Shown here piece by piece: positions 52,794-61,953 of a DNA stretch of 64,000 bases. This stretch comes from Pelagadaptatus aseana (lineage in GTDB: Bacteria > Pseudomonadota > Gammaproteobacteria > Pseudomonadales > Cellvibrionaceae): contig BAABNI010000005.1 of assembly GCA_040365065.1 (NCBI GenBank), positions 124,001-188,000 on the forward strand, written 5' to 3'. The notes beneath the pieces were generated by a model. It did no database searches. It had not been told where the DNA came from and saw nothing but the letters and a program-made list of their open reading frames with translations. Position numbers and translations under genes: made by a program. Numbering within the stretch: position 1 is the first letter of the stretch; each line of letters begins with the position of its first letter.

Positions 52794-53324
52794 TCAGCTG
52801 TTATTAGCCGGTACGAGTTCTTTATTAAAGCGCTTGCCGTTTTCTATATAGTGCTCGGCACTGTGTTTCAGTGCCTGTTCGGCGTCTTCGCCGAGGCGGG
52901 TTTTGATCAGTGCCGGTGAGCCTACCACCAGACTGTTGTCGGGGATGTCGGTGTTTTCCAGCACCAGAGCATTGGCGCCAATGATGCAGTTTTTACCGAT
53001 TTTGACCCCGTTAAGAACCACCGCATTGATGCCGATCAGGCTGTTGTCGCCAATCTCACAACCGTGCAGCATGGCTTTGTGGCCAACGGTCACTCCCTTG
53101 CCGATTTTCAGCGGGATGCCCGTATCGGTGTGCAGCACCGAACCATCCTGAATGTTGCTGCCTTCACCAATATGAATCAGATCGCAGTCACCCCGGATGA
53201 CAACGTTAAACCAAATGCTGGCATCGTTTTCCACAATAACCGAGCCCACCAGGGTGGCATTGTCGGCAATAAAATGATTGTCACCGCGCAGTTCGACTTT
53301 GCGCTCGCCAAGGTTGTAAAGCAT
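52794..53324 (-). CDS. Gamma-class carbonic anhydrase family protein
   Basis: Left-handed beta-helix protein of 176 residues with hexapeptide repeats (for example IGEGSNIQDGS, IGDNSLIGINA and IGKNCIIGANA). The zinc-binding His triad of the family is present: His in VLHTDTG and two in VGHKAMLHG. Relatives are often called YrdA or PaaY-like; carbonic anhydrase activity has been shown for few. The ATG at 53324 has AAGGA about 8 bases upstream. It follows sppA by 29 bases on the minus strand. Confidence 0.9.
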   Translation of the reverse strand: MLYNLGERKVELRGDNHFIADNATLVGSVIVENDASIWFNVVIRGDCDLIHIGEGSNIQDGSVLHTDTGIPLKIGKGVTVGHKAMLHGCEIGDNSLIGINAVVLNGVKIGKNCIIGANALVLENTDIPDNSLVVGSPALIKTRLGEDAEQALKHSAEHYIENGKRFNKELVPANNS

Positions 53325-53353
53325 ACGGGGTCCTTTTTCTGGGTATCTATGGC

Positions 53354-55192
53354 TCAGGGTGCGCTGCACTCCATGCACTGAGCGTAGACGGATCTGGGGT
53401 CGTGGGTCGGTTGTAGCAATTGCAATGGCTGGCTGATTTGCATCAGATGCCGGGACAGAGTGCTCCAGGTGGTGTTCAACTCCGGGAGCCAGCTTTGGTT
53501 TTGCGTGTTCATTTGCAGGTCGCGAGCCAGTTGTTCGGCGATCAGCTCGGCCGGGCTCATGGGCAGACGCACTTTCTCCACGGAGTAGTCTTGCAGTTCT
53601 GCCAGCTTGGCCGCTGCGGCAATGGCATCCTGGAGGCTGCCTAACTCATCAACCAGTCCCAGTTCCTTGGCACTGGTACCACTCCAGACGCGCCCCTGGG
53701 CAACCTCGTGAATTTGGTCCGTGCTGCGCTCCCGGGCTTCGGCCACCAGCGTCAGAAAGCGGTCGTAGATGTTGTCGACACTCTGTTGCATAACGGCTTT
53801 CAATTGCGGGCTTAAGGGGCGGTCGATGCGCATGGCGCCTGCCAGAGGGGTGGTGCCAACGCCGTCGGTGTTAATGCCGAGTTTTTGCAGGCTGTTTTCT
53901 ACGGTTGGAAAGGCGCTGAAAACCCCGATGGAGCCGGTGATGGTGTTGGGGGTTGCCCAGACTTCATCTGCTGCCATGGCCATCCAGTAGCCGCCGGAGG
54001 CGGCAACGCTGCCCATGGAAACCACTACGGGGATACCCTTCTCTCGCAGCAGGGCCAGCTCCTGACGGATCACTTCAGAGGCAAAGGCACTGCCTCCGCC
54101 GCTGTCGATACGCACGACCAGTGCGCGGATGGCGGGATTGTCCTCTACTGAGCGAATCAGGTAGCTCAGGGTTTCGCTACCAATGGTGCCGGCGGGATGG
54201 TCGCCATCAAGAATGGTGCCCCGGGCTACCAGTACACCGACCTGATCGGGCAGGGCGCGATGTTCGCGATCGCTGTAATTCAGGTATTCGCCCATGCTCA
54301 GGGTGCGATAGCCGTCCTCCTCTTCGCCCAGCAGGTCTTGCAGCTCGGCCAGCTGCTGGTTGTGATTGCTGAGTTTATCGACCAGCCCCAATTGCAGTGC
54401 CAGCTTGGCCGGGTCTCCCTGATGTTGGGCCAGCAATGAGTCGATGTTGGTGATGTACTCATTGACACTGCCTTCTGCCAATTGCCGTTGCTGTTCAACA
54501 TTGGTGGTGTAGCTTTGCCAAAGTTCATTCAGCCAGCGACTGTTGTTTTCCCGCGAGGCATCAGACATGGCGTCGGCAATAAAGGGCTCGATAGCGTCCT
54601 TGTAATCGCCGGTGCGAAATACGTGAAAATTCAGGGCGAGCTTTTCAAAGGCATCCTTGAAGTAATTGCGGTAACTGCCGTAGCCGGTCAGCAAAACCGC
54701 ACCCATGGGGTTCATGGTGATGGTGTCGGCGTAGGCCGCCAGATAGTACTGCTCCTGGGTAAAGTGATCACCATTGGCGTAAATGGGTTTGCCAGTGGCT
54801 TTGAATTGCGCCAGAGCGCTACCAACTTCCTGCAGTTTGCTCAATCCGCCACCGCCCAGATCGTTAAGGTCCAGTACCAGAGCTGTGATGCGATCGTCTT
54901 TGGCCGCACGCTCAATGCTGGTGATGACATCGGTGAGCAGGGTTTCGGCCGGTTGCTCCTGCTGGCCATCGAGGAAGCGATTCAGTGGAGCCACGTAGGT
55001 GTACTGATCCACCAGAACACCGGATGGGGCTATGGTCAGCGCAATGTTTTCCGGCATCAAGGGTGGCTCTTTGGGGATCAGGGCTACGATTAAGGCCAGA
55101 ATCAATACCAGAAATACCAGGTTCGCAAGGCTGTTGCGAATCAGGGTGATGGTGCGCCAGAGGAAGCGGAAAAACAGTTTGATGAGCCCCAT
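53354..55192 (-). CDS. sppA: Signal peptide peptidase SppA, 67K type
   Basis: Inner-membrane serine protease degrading released signal peptides, 612 residues, the long double-domain form. An N-terminal membrane anchor (about 18-38) is followed by two SppA/ClpP-fold domains. The general-base Lys is in GDYKDAIEPF and the nucleophile Ser in MGSVAASGGYW, as in E. coli. The 5' flank holds a degenerate 15-bp repeat and an assembly gap, so its promoter region is not fully resolved. Confidence 0.95.
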   Translation of the reverse strand: MGLIKLFFRFLWRTITLIRNSLANLVFLVLILALIVALIPKEPPLMPENIALTIAPSGVLVDQYTYVAPLNRFLDGQQEQPAETLLTDVITSIERAAKDDRITALVLDLNDLGGGGLSKLQEVGSALAQFKATGKPIYANGDHFTQEQYYLAAYADTITMNPMGAVLLTGYGSYRNYFKDAFEKLALNFHVFRTGDYKDAIEPFIADAMSDASRENNSRWLNELWQSYTTNVEQQRQLAEGSVNEYITNIDSLLAQHQGDPAKLALQLGLVDKLSNHNQQLAELQDLLGEEEDGYRTLSMGEYLNYSDREHRALPDQVGVLVARGTILDGDHPAGTIGSETLSYLIRSVEDNPAIRALVVRIDSGGGSAFASEVIRQELALLREKGIPVVVSMGSVAASGGYWMAMAADEVWATPNTITGSIGVFSAFPTVENSLQKLGINTDGVGTTPLAGAMRIDRPLSPQLKAVMQQSVDNIYDRFLTLVAEARERSTDQIHEVAQGRVWSGTSAKELGLVDELGSLQDAIAAAAKLAELQDYSVEKVRLPMSPAELIAEQLARDLQMNTQNQSWLPELNTTWSTLSRHLMQISQPLQLLQPTHDPRSVYAQCMECSAP

Positions 55193-55215
55193 GGTGATCT
55201 TCCTTGTTGTATAAA

Positions 55216-55315
55216 TCTAAATTATACGAACCATAAATTGTATGGACCATAAGTTGTNNNNNNNNNNTGAACCTAGGGTGTATGAACCCAGGTTATATGA
55301 ACCCAAGTTGTCTTC
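55216..55315. repeat. Degenerate 15-bp tandem repeat interrupted by a 10-N assembly gap
   Basis: Units resembling TGAACCCAGGTTATA recur: at 55268-55312 three 15-base units in a row (TGAACC.AGG.TGTA type), and at about 55227-55257 two more diverged units (CGAACCATAA, TGGACCATAA) before the run of Ns at 55258-55267. The gap at a repeat indicates that the copy number was not resolved. On the plus strand the 15-base period keeps one frame open and would encode YEPR/YEPK-like pentapeptides, but no start signal supports a gene. Confidence 0.8.
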
Positions 55316-55381
55316 AGCAAAATTGAATCTGGCAGGGTTGCATCTGATAGCGTGGACAGCGACCTGGCTTGGCAAAAGCCA

Positions 55382-55762
55382 TCAGGCATCGTGCTGCCAG
55401 GCCTGCAACCAGCGACTGGTCATCATGGCGGAGATAAACAGAATTGTGCTGAGCGCAATCTGAATATAGTCGCCAAATTGGCCATTGGGTGCCATGGCGT
55501 TGTTCACGCCCACGGTAAAGTGCAGCAGTATGGCAAAACACAACCAGCTGTAGGTACGGTGGTTGTTGATGATCATGCCCGGTAGAAATATGGCAATGGA
55601 AGCGCAGGGTACCAGCCACAGTACTACTACAAATTCGTCTTCAATCAGGGCGGAATAGGTGTAGAGTGCCAGCAGCCCAAACAGGCAGGCATAGCTGATA
55701 AAACGACCTATCAGCAGATTTTGCGGCATAGGCTTGGCGGTGGCGGTATGTTTGTCGTTCAC
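55382..55762 (-). CDS. DUF2069 membrane protein
   Basis: A 126-residue integral membrane protein with four hydrophobic helices (about 22-40, 45-65, 73-88 and 99-115). The family (DUF2069) is uncharacterised and occurs beside wrbA and arsC in Pseudomonas-like genomes. The start is a GTG at 55762, supported by AGGAAGAACCC directly upstream. It ends the arsC-wrbA-DUF2069 group. Confidence 0.82.
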   Translation of the reverse strand: MNDKHTATAKPMPQNLLIGRFISYACLFGLLALYTYSALIEDEFVVVLWLVPCASIAIFLPGMIINNHRTYSWLCFAILLHFTVGVNNAMAPNGQFGDYIQIALSTILFISAMMTSRWLQAWQHDA

Positions 55763-55792
55763 GGGTTCTTCCTGGGATTTATGGGTTGAGGT

Positions 55793-56389
55793 TCAGTCAG
55801 ACAGTTTCAAAGCCAGTTCGGCAACACGCAGTCCCAGTGCCTGACACAGCTGTTTCTCTTCCCTGCTCAGCGACTGAGACTGGGATTCGCCGGCGACATG
55901 AGAGGCGCCATAGGGTGTGCCGCCCGTCGTTGTCTTCATCAATGCGTCTTCACTGTAGGGCAGGCCGGCCAGTACCATGCCGTGGTGCAGCAATGGCAGC
56001 ATCATGGTCAACAGGGTGGATTCCTGACCGCCATGGAGGCTGGCGCTTGAGGTGAATGCCGCTGCAGGCTTATTGATCAGGCTGCCGTTAAGCCACAGGG
56101 CACTGGTGCTGTCGATAAAATATTTCAGGGGTGCGGCCATATTGCCAAAGCGGGTGGGGCTCCCGAGTATCAGGCCTGAGCAGTTCTGCAGGTCATCCAT
56201 GGTGCAATAGAGTGCACCATCGTCGGGAATGTCCGCGGCTGTCTGTTCGGTTTCGGCCGAGACGGAAGGCACTGTGCGCAGTTTTGCTTCCATGCCGGTG
56301 GCCTGTTCAACACCACGGGCAATTTCCATCGCCATGGCCGCCGTTGCGCCATGACGTGAGTAATAGAGAATCAGTACGTAGGGAGACAT
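55793..56389 (-). CDS. wrbA: NAD(P)H:quinone oxidoreductase, WrbA type
   Basis: Flavodoxin-fold FMN enzyme of 198 residues that reduces quinones by two electrons. The FMN phosphate loop YYSRHGATAAMAMEIA is at the N-terminus, with GSPTRFGNMAAPLK and TGGTPYGASH as further family motifs. It sits 13 bases after arsC and 30 before the DUF2069 gene, in a three-gene unit. Confidence 0.93.
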   Translation of the reverse strand: MSPYVLILYYSRHGATAAMAMEIARGVEQATGMEAKLRTVPSVSAETEQTAADIPDDGALYCTMDDLQNCSGLILGSPTRFGNMAAPLKYFIDSTSALWLNGSLINKPAAAFTSSASLHGGQESTLLTMMLPLLHHGMVLAGLPYSEDALMKTTTGGTPYGASHVAGESQSQSLSREEKQLCQALGLRVAELALKLSD

Positions 56390-56402
56390 CTGTGATGATC
56401 CC

Positions 56403-56750
56403 TCAATCGATCAATGCCAGAACATTTTCCGGTGGGCGCCCCAGCACAGCCTGATCGCCTTTGACCACAATCGGGCGCTCGATCAGTTTCGGGTGGGCCA
56501 CCATGGCGTCAACCAGTTGCTGTTCGCTCAGGCCGGTATCCTTGAGATTGTTTTGCTTGTAGGCTTCTTCGCCTTTGCGCAGCAGTTCACGGGCGCCAAT
56601 ACCCAGTTTGCCGAGCAGAGTCTTGATGGTGTCTGCATCGGGGGTGGTCTCCAGATACAGTACAATCTCCGGCTCGATGTTGTTTTCTTCGAGCAGAGCA
56701 AGAGTCTGACGGGATTTTGAGCAGCGCGGGTTGTGGTATATGGTAAACAT
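56403..56750 (-). CDS. arsC: Arsenate reductase-like thioredoxin-fold protein (ArsC, glutaredoxin type)
   Basis: A 115-residue ArsC/Spx-family protein. The active-site Cys10 lies in NPRCSKSR, and the C-terminal half has ERPIVVKGDQAVLGRPPENV with the Arg residues that bind arsenate in ArsC. The start is the ATG at 56750; the frame is open much further upstream but only this start fits the family. It is the first gene of arsC-wrbA-DUF2069. No ars operon is nearby, so arsenate resistance is not assured; YffB-like redox roles are possible. Confidence 0.88.
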   Translation of the reverse strand: MFTIYHNPRCSKSRQTLALLEENNIEPEIVLYLETTPDADTIKTLLGKLGIGARELLRKGEEAYKQNNLKDTGLSEQQLVDAMVAHPKLIERPIVVKGDQAVLGRPPENVLALID

Positions 56751-56861
56751 AATAATAAGAAGTGCCTTGGTGTTACTTTTGCTTAAAGCAGCTATTGTAA
56801 ACACATTCATCGGGCTAAACCTATAATCATCGGGCTTAAACCAGCAAGTTAGAGAGCGTCT

Positions 56862-58217
56862 ATGAGTTTTGAAACCGTCTGGCAGTTTTTCCCTTATCTG
56901 TGGCATCAGTTCCGTGAGCGCAGGCTGCAGGACAGGGCTGCGGCACTGACCTATATGACCCTGTTTGCCATAGTGCCGATGCTGACGGTGATCTATTCCA
57001 TGTTTTCGCTGGTGCCTTCCTTTCAGGGGCTGGGTAATCAGCTTGAGGCCATGCTGTATCAGCACATGTTGCCCGACAGCGGCTTGGAAATTTCCAATTA
57101 CCTGCAGACCTTTTCCAGTCAGGCAAGAAGCCTGACGTTGGCGGGGATTGGTTTGTTGGTGGTGACGGCCTATCTGATGTTGAAAAACATCGAGCGGGCT
57201 TTTAACGATATCTGGGGCATTAAGGAATCCCGCAAAGGCTTGTCCAATTTCCTGTTGTACTGGGCGGTGTTGAGTCTGGGGCCACTGTTGCTCGGTGTCG
57301 GACTGGCCATGAGCACCTACCTGTTGTCCCTCAAACTGTTTGTCGAGGGCGATGCCAGTATGGGGATTATTCCCCAGATTCTGAATTTTGCCCCCTGGTT
57401 ACTGACGACCCTGGCGTTTACCCTGTTGTTTGCCGCCGTGCCCAATTGCAAGGTGCCCATGCGTCACGCGGTGGTCGGCGGTGTGCTGACCGCCGTCTGC
57501 TTTGAATTGCTGAAAGACCTGTTTGGCTGGATTGTCGCCAATTCCAGCTTTCAGGTGATCTATGGCGCCTTTGCCATGGTGCCGCTGTTTTTATTGTGGG
57601 TGAACATTCTGTGGATGATTGTGCTGACCGGTGCGGTTCTGGTGCGATCCTTGTCAGGTTATGGCTTGGTTAGCCGTGGCCGGGTGTATCCGGATCTGAT
57701 TGCTTCCCTGTTGGTGCTCTGGACATTCGAGCAGGGACGCAAAACCGGGGTGGCAATCGACGATGATCAGGTGTTGAAGGTTGGGATTGAAACGGAGCAG
57801 TGGCAGCGACTGCGACGCGCGTTTAAATCCAACAAAATCATTGCCATTACCCAGTCGGGTGATTATGTCCTGAGTCGTGACCTCAATGAGTTGAGCCTGC
57901 GCCGTCTGGCGGATGTGGTGGGTATTGAATCCCACTTGCCGGGTGTCAGTGATTATCTGCAAACCTTCGACTGGCTCCCTGAGGTGGCTGCCAGATTGCT
58001 GTCCATCGATCAGCACACTGAGCTGGAATTTGATATTACCATTGCGGAGATATTTTCTTCCCATACCCAGCAAGAGCAGGGAACCAGTGATTTGGCTAAA
58101 ATCGAGGGCTTTGAAACCACCGAGATGGAAGCTGTAACGGATGAAGGGGCCGGGCCTATTACCCAGTCACAGGATCACCCGACTGATCTGTCGCAACGTA
58201 ACAGTCTGCATGGTTAA
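56862..58217 (+). CDS. YihY/BrkB family membrane protein with a cytoplasmic extension
   Basis: A 451-residue protein once annotated as ribonuclease BN; the membrane part (about 20-290, six helices) belongs to the YihY/BrkB family, with the signature RDRAAALTYMTLFAIVPM near the N-terminus. After it comes a cytoplasmic region of about 150 residues, including a winged-helix-like segment (NELSLRRLADVVGIESHL), and an acidic Thr/Glu-rich tail. The family function is unclear. It is divergent from arsC and overlaps the downstream thioredoxin-like gene by 8 bases. Confidence 0.88.
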   Translation: MSFETVWQFFPYLWHQFRERRLQDRAAALTYMTLFAIVPMLTVIYSMFSLVPSFQGLGNQLEAMLYQHMLPDSGLEISNYLQTFSSQARSLTLAGIGLLVVTAYLMLKNIERAFNDIWGIKESRKGLSNFLLYWAVLSLGPLLLGVGLAMSTYLLSLKLFVEGDASMGIIPQILNFAPWLLTTLAFTLLFAAVPNCKVPMRHAVVGGVLTAVCFELLKDLFGWIVANSSFQVIYGAFAMVPLFLLWVNILWMIVLTGAVLVRSLSGYGLVSRGRVYPDLIASLLVLWTFEQGRKTGVAIDDDQVLKVGIETEQWQRLRRAFKSNKIIAITQSGDYVLSRDLNELSLRRLADVVGIESHLPGVSDYLQTFDWLPEVAARLLSIDQHTELEFDITIAEIFSSHTQQEQGTSDLAKIEGFETTEMEAVTDEGAGPITQSQDHPTDLSQRNSLHG

Positions 58218-58656
58218 GCTCTGGTTGAGGATTTGCACAGTGCTGCTGGCGGTGTTACTCAGTGGTTGCACTGAACGCCATTTGTCTCTGCACCGCGAAC
58301 CGGATATCACCTGGGAATCGTTACGCGGGCAGTGGCTGTTTATCAACTATTGGGCGGAGTGGTGTAAGCCCTGTATTGAAGAATTACCGGCATTGTCCGC
58401 TTTTGATCGACAGCAGGCCTCGGCAAGGGTTCTGGGGGTGAACTACGATGCTGTGCCGGCGGCGCAGCTGGATAAATTGAAGCAGCAATTCGCCATAGAA
58501 TTTTCTCTGCTGCTGCACGACCCCGCTGCTGAGCTGGCTTACAACAGGCCCACGGTTTTACCGGCAACGGTGGTGTTTGACGTCGAAGGGCGCTACATTG
58601 ATACTCTTTATGGCCCGCAAACAGGGAAGAGTTTGCAACAGGTAATGTTGGATTAG
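58210..58656 (+). CDS. TlpA-type thioredoxin-like lipoprotein
   Basis: A 148-residue periplasm-facing redox protein. The lipoprotein signal has lipobox LLSGC (about residue 20). The thioredoxin fold carries the active site WCKPC, typical of reducing TlpA/ResA-like proteins, and a cis-Pro in LPATVV. The ATG at 58210 lies inside the end of the BrkB gene (8-base overlap), so translation is probably coupled. The same order is known in Pseudomonas. Confidence 0.88.
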   Translation: MVKLWLRICTVLLAVLLSGCTERHLSLHREPDITWESLRGQWLFINYWAEWCKPCIEELPALSAFDRQQASARVLGVNYDAVPAAQLDKLKQQFAIEFSLLLHDPAAELAYNRPTVLPATVVFDVEGRYIDTLYGPQTGKSLQQVMLD

Positions 58657-58726
58657 GTCTCGCAGGTATAATGATTTATGATACGCGGCCGACAACCCCG
58701 ATACACTCTCTGAATTTTTGCAGCGC

Positions 58727-59095
58727 ATGACTATTCCTCTCTTAATTTGTGACGACTCCAATATGGCCCGCAAACAGGTGGCCCGCTCTTTGCCCGATGG
58801 CTGGGATGTGGATATTACCTTTGCAACCAATGGTGTTGAGGGCGTAGAAGCGATTCGCGCTGGCAAGGGTGAAATGCTGTTTCTCGACCTCACCATGCCG
58901 GAAATGGATGGCTACGGTGTTCTCGAGACAATTAAAGCCGAAGGCCTGAAGAGTGTTGTCATTGTTATCTCTGGCGATATTCAGCCAGAGGCACGTGAGC
59001 GGGTATTGAAACTGGGCGCACTGGAATTTATCAAAAAGCCCATCAACAAAGAGAAGTTGACCAACGTTCTGCAAATGTTTGGTTTGCTGGACTAG
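58727..59095 (+). CDS. CheY-like single-domain response regulator
   Basis: A 122-residue receiver with no output domain. The phospho-acceptor is Asp54 in LFLDLTMPEMDG, the acidic pocket is Cys-Asp-Asp at 8-10, and the switch Lys is in FIKKP near the end. The next gene, 40 bases downstream, encodes a CheC/CheX-like protein, so this regulator is probably its partner or substrate. There is no chemotaxis operon in the window. Confidence 0.9.
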   Translation: MTIPLLICDDSNMARKQVARSLPDGWDVDITFATNGVEGVEAIRAGKGEMLFLDLTMPEMDGYGVLETIKAEGLKSVVIVISGDIQPEARERVLKLGALEFIKKPINKEKLTNVLQMFGLLD

Positions 59096-59135
59096 GTTTT
59101 TAGCATTTTACTTCAATCACAATACCGGACAGCTT

Positions 59136-59744
59136 ATGGCTTATCCATTGCCCTTCAGTGAAGATGTGCGCGATGCCACTCAGGAAATTTGCAACGTTGC
59201 CATGGGTGTGGCCGGTGAAGCGCTGGCTGAATTTTCCGGTGTGTTTGTTGAATTGCCGATTCCCAAAATCCGTTTTGTCGATCCGGCCGGCGTTGCCGAT
59301 GCGCTGGTGGGGTTGCGCGATGGTGGAAAAATTTCCGGCGTGATTCGGGAAGTTACCCTGGGACAATCGTTTCACTATGCACTGGTGGCCATTACCGAAG
59401 AGGGACTGATGGATCTGGCGCAGCAGCGCGACTGTCCGATAGACAGTGCCGATCAGGCACAGACCCTGATTCAGGAGTTGGCCGAAGTGATTACCGGTCA
59501 TTGCCTGCCCGCTCTGGCAGAGCAGTTGGAGCTGGATAATCTGGCGATGGCCCCTGTCGAATTGATTGACCACAATTGCCCGCTGGAGCAATTTGCCATC
59601 GCGCAAATTTCAGAACACAGCAAGCTGCTGGCGGTGGAAATCAACTACCACCTTGAAGGCCATCCCTTTAATTGCGATTTGGTACTGCTGCTGCCCGAAA
59701 CTCATATCCCTCGATGGATCGAGCGGGTTGAAGCACTGCTTTAA
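59136..59744 (+). CDS. CheC/CheX-like phosphatase-family protein
   Basis: A 202-residue cytosolic protein resembling the CheC/CheX/FliY phosphatases that dephosphorylate CheY. The first helix carries the family's Glu and Asn spaced as in ExxN (EICN in DATQEICNVAMG), while the second copy of the helix (ELAEVITGHCLPALAEQL) lacks the Asn. It is thus a one-site or degenerate form. It lies 40 bases after a stand-alone CheY-like gene, making a regulator-phosphatase pair. The ATG at 59136 is chosen because the longer frame from 59079 overlaps the CheY-like gene. Confidence 0.75.
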   Translation: MAYPLPFSEDVRDATQEICNVAMGVAGEALAEFSGVFVELPIPKIRFVDPAGVADALVGLRDGGKISGVIREVTLGQSFHYALVAITEEGLMDLAQQRDCPIDSADQAQTLIQELAEVITGHCLPALAEQLELDNLAMAPVELIDHNCPLEQFAIAQISEHSKLLAVEINYHLEGHPFNCDLVLLLPETHIPRWIERVEALL

Positions 59745-59881
59745 TCCCTCTTTTTGCGGTCCCTGCGAATTGTCCCGATAATCCAGAGAGGCTGGCTCAC
59801 TTTATCATAGTGAGTATCTGGCGGCTTATGCCAGAATAATGCGCTGAATCTCCCAATCATTTTACCGGTGCGACTCAACTC

Positions 59882-61924
59882 ATGATCCCTTTAAAATTTC
59901 TGGTTACAGCACTGTCGGTCACCATGATGGCCGGCTCCGCTGTGGCTGCTGCCAATCTTGATGAAATCATTGTGACCGGTCGTAAAGACGCACAGCCACT
60001 AAACCAGCTGATCGGTGAAGTGGGGCGCCTGTCGTCCGAGGAGCTGACCCGGATTGGCCACACTCACATACAGGAGGTGGCGGTTCGCATCCCCGGAGTC
60101 TGGCTGAGTCGGGGTGATGGTCAGGAGCTACTGGCTGCGGTGCGCTCGCCGGTTTACACCGGTCCCGGCAGCTGTGGTGAGCTGATGATCGCCGAGAATG
60201 GTATTCCGATTCGTCCTGCCGGTTTTTGTAATGTAAACCAGTTGTTTGAAACCAACTCCGAACAGGCCGGTGGTCTGGAGGTGTGGCGCGGTGCGGGTAC
60301 GGTTTTTTATGGCTCCAGTGCCATGCACGGTGTGGTGAATGTCCTGGCTCCGGCCATTGATGAACAGGGCTACCTTGCACTGGAGGCGGGCTATCACGAT
60401 TACAAACGGGTCAAGTTGGGCTGGCAGGGGCAGCAGGGGGATCATCAGTGGCAATGGCTAGCTAACGGCAGCAGCAGTGATTCTTTCAAGGATGATGCCG
60501 GGCTGGATCAGCAAAAAATGACCCTGCTCCACAACTACAGTGGTTCCAGATGGCAGGTTCAGAATTATCTGAATGCGACCAATCTCAATCAGGAAACAGC
60601 CGGCTACCTCGCTGGTTATGAGGCCTACGAAGATGGCCGCTGGAATGACAATGCCAACCCGGAAGCCTACCGTGATGCCCGTTCTCTGAGGGCATCCAGT
60701 CGCTGGCAGACCCTGCTGGGTTCCGGCGCTTCGCTGACTCTCACACCCTATGTGCGCTACAGCGATATGGATTTTATTCAGCACTATCTGCCTGGGCAGG
60801 CCATTGAAAAAAATGGCCACACCAGTGCCGGTTTCAGTGGCGTCTACAGCGGTGCATTGTCTGAGTCGGTTTCTCTCTGGCTGGGCGCTGATCTTGAGGT
60901 GGCGGATATCTGGGTTGAAGAATTTCAGGAAGCCGCGGATACCGGTTTTGGTGACGTACGCTATCAGGGATTGCACTACGATTTTGAAGTGTTAAGCCGG
61001 CAGTTGGCAGTATTTACCAATCTGGAATGGCGCTTGAATCAGGTCACCACTCTGGAAGCTGGTGTGCGCTGGGAATCGCTGCGCTACCAATACGACAATC
61101 GCATGCTGGCAGGCAGCAGTCGCGATGACGGTTCCGCCTGTGCGCCTGCGTGCCGTTATTTTCGACCGGATGATCGTACCGATGATTTCAATAATCTCAG
61201 TGGCCACCTTGGGGTTCATATTGACCTGAGCGATCGCTGGTCTTTCTACGGTCGATTGGCCAATGCCTATCGGGCTCCTCAGGTGAGTGAGCGATATCGC
61301 CTGCTCAATGGTCAGAGTGTGACGCAGTTTGAAGATAAATCCCTGCAAAGTTTCGAGCTGGGGCTTCGCTATCAATCCGGGATGTTGGCCGCCGATGTCA
61401 GTGGTTATGTCATGCGCAAGGACGATGTCATTCTCAAGGCATCCAATAATCAGACCGTCGGTGATGGTGAAACCGATCACGCCGGTTTGGAAGCAGCTGT
61501 TGCACTGACTTTGAATCCGCAGTGGCAGTTGTCGGCTGCCGCTGCCTGGGCTCGGCATCGTGTGGATCAGTCCAGCGAACTGAATGGTGAATCGGTTGCT
61601 GGCAACCGTATGGACACCGCACCCGAGTGGCTCGCCAGTGCCCAACTGCTGTACCGCTACAGCCCCGCAACATTACTGGAGCTGGAATGGGTCTATATGG
61701 ATGACTATTTTCTCGATACCGAGAATACTGCCGAGTATGACGGCCATCAATTACTCAACTTGCGCGCAGAAAAGCGTTGGGCCAATCAGTGGTCAACCAC
61801 TTTGCGTCTAAAAAACTTGCTGGATGAGAGGTACGCAGAACGCGCGGATTATGCCTTTGGCAGTTATCGCTATTTTGTGGGTGAGGGACGCGGGTTGTTT
61901 GTCGAGATCAGAAAATCGTTGTAA
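59882..61924 (+). CDS. TonB-dependent receptor (680 aa)
   Basis: Outer-membrane uptake channel. The signal peptide ends near residue 23 (GSAVAAA), followed by a TonB-box-like DEIIVTGR at 27-34. The plug domain includes GGLEVWRGAGTVFYGSSAMHG, cited in part, and unusually carries two Cys (PGSCGE and AGFCNVN), which may form a disulphide. An extracellular loop has a CAPAC pair. The barrel ends with VEIRKSL, without the usual terminal aromatic residue. Substrate unknown: the length is near that of vitamin B12 or iron-siderophore receptors. It is monocistronic between the CheC-like gene and the converging histidine kinase gene. Confidence 0.9.
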   Translation: MIPLKFLVTALSVTMMAGSAVAAANLDEIIVTGRKDAQPLNQLIGEVGRLSSEELTRIGHTHIQEVAVRIPGVWLSRGDGQELLAAVRSPVYTGPGSCGELMIAENGIPIRPAGFCNVNQLFETNSEQAGGLEVWRGAGTVFYGSSAMHGVVNVLAPAIDEQGYLALEAGYHDYKRVKLGWQGQQGDHQWQWLANGSSSDSFKDDAGLDQQKMTLLHNYSGSRWQVQNYLNATNLNQETAGYLAGYEAYEDGRWNDNANPEAYRDARSLRASSRWQTLLGSGASLTLTPYVRYSDMDFIQHYLPGQAIEKNGHTSAGFSGVYSGALSESVSLWLGADLEVADIWVEEFQEAADTGFGDVRYQGLHYDFEVLSRQLAVFTNLEWRLNQVTTLEAGVRWESLRYQYDNRMLAGSSRDDGSACAPACRYFRPDDRTDDFNNLSGHLGVHIDLSDRWSFYGRLANAYRAPQVSERYRLLNGQSVTQFEDKSLQSFELGLRYQSGMLAADVSGYVMRKDDVILKASNNQTVGDGETDHAGLEAAVALTLNPQWQLSAAAAWARHRVDQSSELNGESVAGNRMDTAPEWLASAQLLYRYSPATLLELEWVYMDDYFLDTENTAEYDGHQLLNLRAEKRWANQWSTTLRLKNLLDERYAERADYAFGSYRYFVGEGRGLFVEIRKSL

Positions 61925-61953
61925 TGATATCGGCTGGCAATGGTCGATAGTGA

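Noticed and set aside
55242..55463. Plus-strand frame with pentapeptide repeats (YEPRV, YEPRL, YEPKL) through the assembly gap
   Set aside because: The frame is open only because the DNA repeat period is 15 bases; it crosses unresolved Ns, has no ribosome site and runs opposite to the flanking genes.
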